Source of the DNA: Levilinea sp.
GTDB lineage: Bacteria > Chloroflexota > Anaerolineae > Anaerolineales > Anaerolineaceae
Assembly: GCA_029975215.1 (NCBI GenBank)
Contig: JARKPO010000035.1
Location: 1 to 64,000 of the forward strand
Direction of reading: 5' to 3'
Length of the DNA: 64,000 nt
Shown here: piece by piece, positions 23,393 to 31,199 of the stretch
Layout of the letters: the number at the start of each line of letters is the position of its first letter
Position numbering within the stretch: position 1 is the stretch's first letter
Made by a program: the position numbers and the translations under genes
Notes under the pieces: model-generated
Told to the model about the DNA's origin: nothing
Databases searched by the model: none
Seen by the model: only the letters and a program-made list of their open reading frames with translations

Positions 23393-26300
23393 ATGGCTTT
23401 TTTGCAGAGACTGCTGGGAAAAAAACCTAAACCCGCTCCATCCACCGCGGACAAGCAATTTCGGGGCAGTCTCGCCCGCAATGTAATTTTCCTGCTCGTT
23501 CTCCTGTCCATCATCCCGCTGTTAATCACCGGCACAGCCACCGTGGTTCGTTCACGCGAACTGGTGCGCAATCAAACCAACACCCAGCTCGAATCCATCG
23601 TCAAAAACCAGGCCACCCAACTGGCTCAGGTTGCCTCCGCCAGCCAAAACGTAGTCAGCGAAATGGCTACGCGCGAATCCTTTATCGCCAATCTGCGCGA
23701 GTTGGCCGAAGATCCTACCAACGAATCCAAACAGTTCCCGGTGCTCTTCCAACTCCTGCGCTACCAAAACTCCACCCTCGGCGACACCTACGCCAACGTA
23801 GATCACCTCTTCGTTCTGCTTCCCGATGGCTCACTCGTCGCCTCTACGAACGACGCATGGAAAAAACTGAACGTTGCCACCGCCCGCGATTTGATGCACC
23901 TGGTTGGCCGAAACGACACCCTTGCCCTGTACAACCCTGCACCCCTCTACTTTAACCGCCTGGTGGTCTTCAGTACCTTTTCCATTTTCGACGATCAGAA
24001 CAACCCGTTAGCCACCGTCGTTTGCACATCCCTTTCCAACCAACCCAAAGGCGTGCTCATCTCTGCCGGTTCTTTCTTCCCCTCTGCCAACGCCTACATG
24101 GTCACTGAAAACCGCTCCATGCTGGGCATCAACCCTACCGGCGAAGAGCTGATCCAACTGCAAATTTCTCCGTCCTACGAACAGGAAGTGAATAACCTCC
24201 TGGGTCAAAACCGTGATGGTCGTCTGGGCAGTTACAACTCCCTCGGCGGCATCCCTGTTTTTGCCTACACGAAGTGGATCCCGGAGCTTCAGCTTGCCCT
24301 CATCCTCGAAGTTCCTGAGCGCGTTGTCTACGCCCAGACCAACCTGCTCAACCCCACCAATATCACCCTCGTTGGGCTGACCCTGCTGGTCGCAGCGGTC
24401 ATCGCTTTCATCGTTTCCTCCCAAATCGTCCGCCCCATCCTCGATCTGGTGAGCCGCGCCCGCAGCTTCTCCGCCGGTAACTGGGATCAACGCGCGCGCG
24501 TCACCCGCCGTGACGAAATTGGCCTGCTGGCTCACTCCTTCAATGTTATGGTCGAGCAGCTTAGCGATCTCTACCGGTCACTGGAACAAAAGGTGGAGCA
24601 GCGTACCCAACAGGTACGTATGGCTTCCGAAGTGGCCCAAATGGCCACCTCTTCCTTTGTCCGTGATGAAATCGTTACCCGCACGGTGAATCTGGTCATC
24701 GAGCGTTTTGACTATCTCTACGCATCCATCTTCTTGATTGACGATACCGGCACGGTGGCTTCTTTGGAAGCCGAAGATTGCCGCAGCGATTCTTACAACA
24801 AATACGCTGGTTTGCGGCTGCGCCTCGGCACCGACTCCCTGGTCGGTTGGGTGGCTGCCAATAATCAGGCGCGCGTTATCCAGGACGTGTCCACCGAAAG
24901 TTACCCTCAGCAGGTCCTACAGGAACTGGCTCGCTCCGAAGTTGCCCTTCCCATCAGCATCGGCAATCAAGTTCTGGGCGTACTCGAAGTCCAGTCCGAC
25001 CAACCCGAAGCCTTTGACCCAGATGTCGTTCCCGTCCTCCAAACGCTCGCCAACCAAATTGCCTCCGGTCTTCAGAACATTCGTTTACTCGAATCGACTC
25101 AAATCAACCTGGAGGAGACCTCCCTGCTCTACCGCACCAGCCGCCAGATCACTCAGGCCCAAGGGCCTGAAGAAGCTACTCAGCTGCTGATTTCCATTCT
25201 GCAGGAAATCCCCTATGTCTCTGGCGTCTATTCGGTAGAAGAAGACCACCTGCGCATCATTCACATTCACGACCCCAAAGACCGCATGGCGCGCACCACC
25301 GCTCAGGGCATCACCCTGCCCCTCCAGCATCTTGCCTCACACCTCACCAACCGCTCTATGGTGATTTTGGATGACCTCAGCCAGCGCTCCGAGCTGCAAA
25401 GCCTGATCTCATTCTTCGCCCGGCGCGGATGTGTGGCCGCCGCCATCTTCCCCATCCACATCAATGGTGTCCTCTCGAAGGTCATCGTACTCAGCACGCG
25501 CGAAGCTCGCCAAATTTCAGAAACTGCCTTACAGCCCTTCGCCAACCTCATCGAAGTCACCTCCACCACCCTGGGTCGCTTTGGCATCCTCAGCAGCCTG
25601 GAAACCAAGGTCAACGAACTGCAGATCCTTTCGGAAGCCTCCCAAGGCCTGTCCAACGAAATCGATCGTTCCCGCCTTTTTGAGCACATGCACACAGCGG
25701 TTCAAAAAATTGTGGGCAGCGATGTCAGCTTCTACATCGCTACATACAACGCCGAGCAGCAGACCATCGAAATTCCTTTCCTGTATGACAACGCTGAAGT
25801 GACCAGCATCCCCCCCTTCCCCTTGGGTGAAGGCATCACCTCTGTGATCATCAAGACCGTGCAGCCGCTGCTGCTCAACCGCGATACCGAACGGCAGGCT
25901 CAGTCCCTGGGCGCAAAAATCATCGGCAAGGCTCCCAAATCCTGGCTGGGCATCCCCCTCATCGTCGCCAATCAGGCGGTTGGCGCCCTGGTCGTCCAGG
26001 ATATGCAAACTGAAGAGCGCTTCACCGAAGATCATCTCCGCCTCCTTAACACTCTGGCTCCTCAAATGGCCACCGCCATGCGCAACGCCGACCTGCTCGA
26101 CCAGATGAGCAAGGCCTTGCATGCCTACGATCAGGAACGGTTCCTGCTCAACACACTGCTCAAAAACCTGCCGGATCAAATCTTCTTCAAAGATGCCGCT
26201 GGTCAGTATATTCGCGTCAGCGATTCTTTTGCCAAACGTTACGGCTACGATAAACCCGAAGCCCTGGTCGGCCTGACCGATTTTGACCTGCTTGGCCAGG

Positions 26301-27733
26301 ATGCCGGAGCCAAGGTCTACCAGGAAGAAATGGAGATCATCCGCCTCAACGAACCGCAGTTGGGCAAGATAGAACAGGAAATACTCCCTGGTAAGGGCAC
26401 CCAATGGCGCATGGTGAACCGCATCCCCATGCTCACCGAAAGCGGCGACGCCACCGGACTGCTGGGCATCACCCACAACATCACTGACCTGAAGCAGGCT
26501 CAGGAATTGGCCCAAAAGAACGCCCGCCAGTTACGCATCGCTGCCGAGGTCGCCCGTGATACCTCCAGCACCCTCTCCACGCGCGACCTCATGCAGAAAT
26601 CGGTCAATCTCATCCGCGAACGTTTCGGTTTCTACCATGCCTCCATCTTCCTTCTGGATCCTCTGGGAGAATACGCCGTCCTGCAGGAATCCACCGGTTT
26701 GGCAGGGGAACGTCTAAAAGAGGCCAAGCACCGACTGGCAGTTGGCTCGCGATCCATCGTGGGCCAGTCCACCCAGAAGGGCGAACCGATGGTGATTAAC
26801 AACGTACATATTGATCCCAACTACTTCCCCAACCCTCTGCTTCCCGAAACCAGCGCAGAACTGGTCATCCCCCTCAAATCCGCTGGACGTGTCATTGGCG
26901 CCATTGATGTGCAGTCTACCCAGGTAGACGCCTTCCAGCCCGAAGACATCAGCATTTTGGAAATCATGGCCGACCAACTCGCCATCGCCGTCATCAACGC
27001 CCAGCTCTACGACCAGGCGCAGGACACCCTGGCCCGCCACCGCCTCCTGCATAAAATCACCACTGAATCCGCCACTACTACCTCCATGCAGGAAGCTCTG
27101 GTGGCCACCGCCCGTAGCCTTCAAACCAATAACCCCGACGACCGCATCGCCATCTATCTGTACAACGACGCCCGATCGATCCTGGAATTGCGCGCCACAG
27201 CCGGTTACAAAGAGACCGCCCCGCTCCCGCCCACAATTCGTCTGGGAGAAGGTGTTATCGGCCGCGTGGCTGAAACCAGCGCTCCCCGGCTGCTGCACGA
27301 CGTTCGCTCTGAGGACAACTATCTGGTGATTGACGAAACCACTCGCTCTGAACTGGCCGTTCCCATCCTCTACCGCGGTAAGCTCATGGGGGTGCTCAAC
27401 ATCGAAAACCCTCAAATTGCCGCCTACGACGAAACCGATCAGGAAATCTTCAACACCCTGGGAACCAACCTCGGCACCATCCTCTACAACTCGCACTTGA
27501 TCGAAGAATCCCGCCAGCAGGTCGAGCGTCAGCGAATTATTTACGAAACCACCACCCGCATCCGCCGTGCGGTGGATATTCAAAACATTCTGGAAACGAC
27601 CGCTTCCGAAGTGGCCCGCGCCCTGGGTGCTCGCCGCTCGCAAATTGCCATCACCGCCGGAGCCCTCACCGAATCCCCCGCCGAGCCGCAGCCGTCCAAC
27701 GGTAAGAAAAACGGCAAGGAGGCCCAGTCATGA
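23393..27733 (+). CDS. Membrane sensor with HAMP, five GAF and one PAS domain, no kinase
   Basis: 1446 residues. Membrane helix at about 30-52, extracellular Cache-like sensor (53-315), second helix (322-343), HAMP (344-395), coiled coil, then GAF (about 415-570), GAF (580-740), GAF (745-905), PAS (920-1040), GAF (1050-1215) and GAF (1220-1370). The C-terminus carries an incomplete GAF start (RIRRAVDIQNILETTASEV) and a polar tail. There is no HisKA, HATPase, GGDEF, EAL or methyl-accepting domain, so output must pass through partners. It overlaps the next gene by 4 bp. The ligands of the GAF domains are unknown. Domain borders are estimates from sequence. Confidence 0.85.
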   Translation: MAFLQRLLGKKPKPAPSTADKQFRGSLARNVIFLLVLLSIIPLLITGTATVVRSRELVRNQTNTQLESIVKNQATQLAQVASASQNVVSEMATRESFIANLRELAEDPTNESKQFPVLFQLLRYQNSTLGDTYANVDHLFVLLPDGSLVASTNDAWKKLNVATARDLMHLVGRNDTLALYNPAPLYFNRLVVFSTFSIFDDQNNPLATVVCTSLSNQPKGVLISAGSFFPSANAYMVTENRSMLGINPTGEELIQLQISPSYEQEVNNLLGQNRDGRLGSYNSLGGIPVFAYTKWIPELQLALILEVPERVVYAQTNLLNPTNITLVGLTLLVAAVIAFIVSSQIVRPILDLVSRARSFSAGNWDQRARVTRRDEIGLLAHSFNVMVEQLSDLYRSLEQKVEQRTQQVRMASEVAQMATSSFVRDEIVTRTVNLVIERFDYLYASIFLIDDTGTVASLEAEDCRSDSYNKYAGLRLRLGTDSLVGWVAANNQARVIQDVSTESYPQQVLQELARSEVALPISIGNQVLGVLEVQSDQPEAFDPDVVPVLQTLANQIASGLQNIRLLESTQINLEETSLLYRTSRQITQAQGPEEATQLLISILQEIPYVSGVYSVEEDHLRIIHIHDPKDRMARTTAQGITLPLQHLASHLTNRSMVILDDLSQRSELQSLISFFARRGCVAAAIFPIHINGVLSKVIVLSTREARQISETALQPFANLIEVTSTTLGRFGILSSLETKVNELQILSEASQGLSNEIDRSRLFEHMHTAVQKIVGSDVSFYIATYNAEQQTIEIPFLYDNAEVTSIPPFPLGEGITSVIIKTVQPLLLNRDTERQAQSLGAKIIGKAPKSWLGIPLIVANQAVGALVVQDMQTEERFTEDHLRLLNTLAPQMATAMRNADLLDQMSKALHAYDQERFLLNTLLKNLPDQIFFKDAAGQYIRVSDSFAKRYGYDKPEALVGLTDFDLLGQDAGAKVYQEEMEIIRLNEPQLGKIEQEILPGKGTQWRMVNRIPMLTESGDATGLLGITHNITDLKQAQELAQKNARQLRIAAEVARDTSSTLSTRDLMQKSVNLIRERFGFYHASIFLLDPLGEYAVLQESTGLAGERLKEAKHRLAVGSRSIVGQSTQKGEPMVINNVHIDPNYFPNPLLPETSAELVIPLKSAGRVIGAIDVQSTQVDAFQPEDISILEIMADQLAIAVINAQLYDQAQDTLARHRLLHKITTESATTTSMQEALVATARSLQTNNPDDRIAIYLYNDARSILELRATAGYKETAPLPPTIRLGEGVIGRVAETSAPRLLHDVRSEDNYLVIDETTRSELAVPILYRGKLMGVLNIENPQIAAYDETDQEIFNTLGTNLGTILYNSHLIEESRQQVERQRIIYETTTRIRRAVDIQNILETTASEVARALGARRSQIAITAGALTESPAEPQPSNGKKNGKEAQS

Positions 27734-29433
27734 GCTTCTTCCGACCTCTTCTCCCCAATCGCGTTCCGCTGCCGCTGCGAGGCAAATCCGAGAATTGGAT
27801 CATCCGCGAACGCATCTTCCAAACCATCTTGCTGGGCGGCCTGGGCGTATCCACCGTTACCTCCGCCGCAGTGCTCTTTTCCGGCGTTTCCGTTGGAAAT
27901 TCTGGACTGTTCATTTTTTCGCTGATCTACCAGATCAGCTCAATTATTCTCATCCTCACCCGCCGACAGTCCTACATTCTGCGCTCCGGCCTGTATATGG
28001 TGCTGGTGTACGCCCTGGGCCTCTACAGTTTGACAGCGAACGGCCTTACCGGCATCGGCTTCCTCGTGCTGCTCGTCCTTATCGTACTTTCTGCTGTGCT
28101 CGCCGGGCCAAGAAGCAGTCTGGGCTTTGCTGTTATCTCTCTTCTAACCGTTTATTTGGCAGCCTCTACCAATACGGGATCCAGCGATTTACTGCAAATC
28201 ACCGCTCGCTACTACGACTCCAAAAACGCAACCGATTGGCTGACCATTGGCGCTTTTTTCACCGTCATATTGAGTATGACGTCCATCTCGCTGGGAATGC
28301 TGCTGAGCAGCCTGCAGCGGGCAATGGATGCGCGCATCAAAATGGCTGAACAGGTGGAAATGGAACGTGCCGGTCTGGAGCAGCGCATCAAAGAACGCAC
28401 CTCCGAATTGGAACGCCGTCTGATTCAAATCCGCGCTGCCGCCGATATTTCCCGCATCATCAGCTCCATTCTAGATAGTCAGTCCCTCTTTCAGCAAGTG
28501 GCCGATATCATCCAACAGCGTACCAACCTCTATTATGTGGGTATCTTCATCGTAGACGACAGCGGTCAGTACGCAGTCCTGCGCGCAGGCAGCGGTGAAG
28601 CTGGCCAAAGGATGGTAGCCGAAGGTCACCGTCTGGTCGTCGGCGGCAACTCAATGATCGGTTGGGCCACAGCCAATCGCCAGGCTCGTATTGCCCTGGA
28701 CGTGGGCGTGGAAGCCGTTCGCTTCAACAACCCCTATCTGCCAGAGACCCATTCCGAAGTCGCCATTCCCATCGTGGGCCGGTACAAGACCCTGGGTGCA
28801 CTTTCCATCCAATCCAAAGAATCCAACGCATTTGACGAAGGCGACATCGTCATCCTGCAAGGTATCGCTGACTCCCTGGCCATCGCCATTGAAAATACGC
28901 GCCTCTTCCAACAAAGCCAACTTGATCTGGAGGAAATTCGCTCCCTCAACCGTCAGTATCTGGAACAGGCCTGGTCTGAGGTGCTCGTCAGCACCGGCCA
29001 GTTGCAGTACAGCTACGAAAACCCCAGCCTGGCGGTCCGCTCCGGTGAAGTTCACCCCCACCAGTTCCCCATCATTCTTCGCGACCAGCCCATTGGTGAG
29101 TTAACTCTGGAAACGCCCATGGAAAGCCTGCCTGCTGAAGATCGCGAGATGATCGAAACCATTCTGGCCCAAACAGCCCTCACTCTGGAAAGCGCCCGCC
29201 TGTTGGCAGAAACTCAGCGCAAAGCCGCCCAAGAAGAAAAGATCAACGAATTCACCACCCTCTTCACCCGCGCCCTCAATATCGAAGAGATCCTCAAAAC
29301 CGCCGTCCAAGAAATCGGCCAGCTGCCAACCGTGGCTGAAGCCTCGGTGTATCTTGCCCCCAGCGGGGTGGACCTAACCCTGCAGGGAAACCAACCCAAG
29401 CATAACGGCCATAACCAGGAGGCCAACCAATGA
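27730..29433 (+). CDS. Polytopic membrane GAF-domain protein, no kinase
   Basis: 567 residues. About six hydrophobic segments (residues 30-205) form a membrane sensor. A basic coiled coil (QRIKERTSELERRL) leads into a complete GAF domain (about 240-400: LYYVGIFIVDDSGQYAVLRA, FNNPYLPETHSEVAIPI) and a shorter GAF-like domain. The C-terminus has the same half-GAF tail as its neighbours (ALNIEEILKTAVQEIG) followed by His/Asn/Gln-rich residues. No output domain is visible. Its GAF is paralogous to those of the flanking genes. It overlaps both neighbours by 4 bp; GGAGG lies 8 nt before the ATG. Confidence 0.85.
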   Translation: MSFFRPLLPNRVPLPLRGKSENWIIRERIFQTILLGGLGVSTVTSAAVLFSGVSVGNSGLFIFSLIYQISSIILILTRRQSYILRSGLYMVLVYALGLYSLTANGLTGIGFLVLLVLIVLSAVLAGPRSSLGFAVISLLTVYLAASTNTGSSDLLQITARYYDSKNATDWLTIGAFFTVILSMTSISLGMLLSSLQRAMDARIKMAEQVEMERAGLEQRIKERTSELERRLIQIRAAADISRIISSILDSQSLFQQVADIIQQRTNLYYVGIFIVDDSGQYAVLRAGSGEAGQRMVAEGHRLVVGGNSMIGWATANRQARIALDVGVEAVRFNNPYLPETHSEVAIPIVGRYKTLGALSIQSKESNAFDEGDIVILQGIADSLAIAIENTRLFQQSQLDLEEIRSLNRQYLEQAWSEVLVSTGQLQYSYENPSLAVRSGEVHPHQFPIILRDQPIGELTLETPMESLPAEDREMIETILAQTALTLESARLLAETQRKAAQEEKINEFTTLFTRALNIEEILKTAVQEIGQLPTVAEASVYLAPSGVDLTLQGNQPKHNGHNQEANQ

Positions 29434-31160
29434 GCATGGGCTTCCTTCAAAGCTCCAACCCGGCCCACACACCCGCCGGAATTGATCCTCAAGATACCCT
29501 CATGGTCTTCCGTGAGCGCGTCTTGCAGAGCATTTTGCTGGGGATGGTCGTTGTTGCCACCGTCGCCTATATCGGTACCATGTCCGTTGTCATTCAACGC
29601 CAAATTTGGGCCGCGGTCATCATTTACACCCTTTGTTACGTCACCCTGCTTACCCTGACCTTTTGGCGCAATCTGAATTATTACGTACGCGCCATCGCAT
29701 TCCTGGTGGTTTTTTCTGTGGTGGCCTTTACCAGCCTCATACAGTTCGGCATGAGCGGAGTCGGCCGCCTCTTGTTGATCCCCATCCCTGTGTTGGGCGC
29801 GCTCACTCTGGGAATTACTGGCGGCATCCTCACCACCCTGCTTGCAGGTTTCGGACACTTCCTCGTTGGCATCCTTATGGTGAACGGCAATATCCCCGCC
29901 CCCTCCATCCAAATTCAGGCCAACGCCTCGCGACTTGCAGATTGGAACACCTCTTCGCTGCTTTTTCTGTTGGCTGCCGCAATCATGGTTACCGGGCTAA
30001 ACCTGCTGTCCAGCAGCCTCGATCGCGCCATCAAGCAGCAGACACGTCTGGCCGAAGACCTGGCGAAAGAACGCGATACCCTGGATCAGCGTGTGGATGA
30101 ACGTACTGTTCAAATCCGCCGCCGCGAAGCCGAATTGTTTGCAGCCTCCCGCCTCGCCCATGAAATCGCTACCTCCACAGACCTGGACGACCTTCTGGAT
30201 AAATCTGCGGATATGATCCGCGACACCTTCGGCTTCTACCACGCCGGCATTTTCCTTGTCGATGAGAAAAAGGAATACGCTGTCCTGCGTTCCGCCACGG
30301 GTGAAGCGGGGCGCATCATGCTCGCTCGCAATCACCGCCTGAAGGTAGGTGAGGTTGGTATCGTTGGTTACGTGGTCAGCCGCGGCGAGCCGCGGATCAC
30401 CATGGATGTGGAGCAAGACTCTTTCCACTTCAAGAACCCCATCCTCCCCGAAACTCGCGCCGAAATGGCTATCCCATTGCGCATGGGCAGCGAGATCATG
30501 GGCGCAATTGACATTCAAAGCACCCAACCCAACGCCTTCACCGCCGACGACACCCGCATGTTCCAAACCATCGCAGACCAGTTGGCCATCGCCATTGATA
30601 AAGCCCGCCTGGTGCAGAAGCTGCAAGCATCCATTGAAGAGATGGAAAAAACTTACCGCCAGACCACCCGCCAGGGCTGGCAGTCCTTTATGCGCACCTC
30701 GCGCCGCCACTATTCCTTCCGCTACAACCAGCAGGCTTTAGAAGCAGGTGTGCTGGAAACCCCCGAAGTTCACGAAGCCCGTCAGCAGAATCAGTTGGTG
30801 GTCAAAACCATTCTTGCTGAACAGCCGGACCAAAAACCCATCTCAGTTATTGCCGTGCCCATTAAACTGCGTCAGGAAATCATCGGTGTGCTGGATATCC
30901 GCGTCCAGGCTGAAAATGTTTCCAAAGAACTGCTGGAGCTGCTGGAAGTCACCTCCAACCGTCTGGCGCTGGCCCTTGAAAACGCCCGCCTGGTCGAAAC
31001 GGTTCAAATCCGCGTGGATCGCGAACGCCTCGTATCCGAAATTTCAAACCGGGTGCGTGCTTCCACCGACGTGGACGGCATCCTGCGCACCACGGCTGCT
31101 GAACTGGGTCGCCGCCTGGGCGTTTCAGAAGTCGTCGTCCAGCTCCGCTCGGATGAATAA
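29430..31160 (+). CDS. Polytopic membrane GAF-domain protein, no kinase
   Basis: 576 residues, built like the preceding protein: about six membrane segments (30-200), a coiled coil (DQRVDERTVQIRRREAEL), a GAF domain (about 245-400: FGFYHAGIFLVDEKKEYAVL, FKNPILPETRAEMAIPL), a second, degenerate GAF-like domain with the Y-x4-RQGWQSF start shared with its neighbours, and the half-GAF C-terminal segment RVRASTDVDGILRTTAAEL. There is no catalytic or DNA-binding domain. It probably arose by duplication within the operon. The next gene begins 39 nt downstream. Confidence 0.85.
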   Translation: MSMGFLQSSNPAHTPAGIDPQDTLMVFRERVLQSILLGMVVVATVAYIGTMSVVIQRQIWAAVIIYTLCYVTLLTLTFWRNLNYYVRAIAFLVVFSVVAFTSLIQFGMSGVGRLLLIPIPVLGALTLGITGGILTTLLAGFGHFLVGILMVNGNIPAPSIQIQANASRLADWNTSSLLFLLAAAIMVTGLNLLSSSLDRAIKQQTRLAEDLAKERDTLDQRVDERTVQIRRREAELFAASRLAHEIATSTDLDDLLDKSADMIRDTFGFYHAGIFLVDEKKEYAVLRSATGEAGRIMLARNHRLKVGEVGIVGYVVSRGEPRITMDVEQDSFHFKNPILPETRAEMAIPLRMGSEIMGAIDIQSTQPNAFTADDTRMFQTIADQLAIAIDKARLVQKLQASIEEMEKTYRQTTRQGWQSFMRTSRRHYSFRYNQQALEAGVLETPEVHEARQQNQLVVKTILAEQPDQKPISVIAVPIKLRQEIIGVLDIRVQAENVSKELLELLEVTSNRLALALENARLVETVQIRVDRERLVSEISNRVRASTDVDGILRTTAAELGRRLGVSEVVVQLRSDE

Positions 31161-31199
31161 TAGAGTGCTGCCCAATGACCGCTTTCTTGGAGAGTTCTT

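Noticed and set aside
27567..28349. 260-codon plus-strand frame across the junction of two GAF genes
   Set aside because: Out-of-frame reading of two genes with strong homology; His/Arg-rich low-complexity translation.
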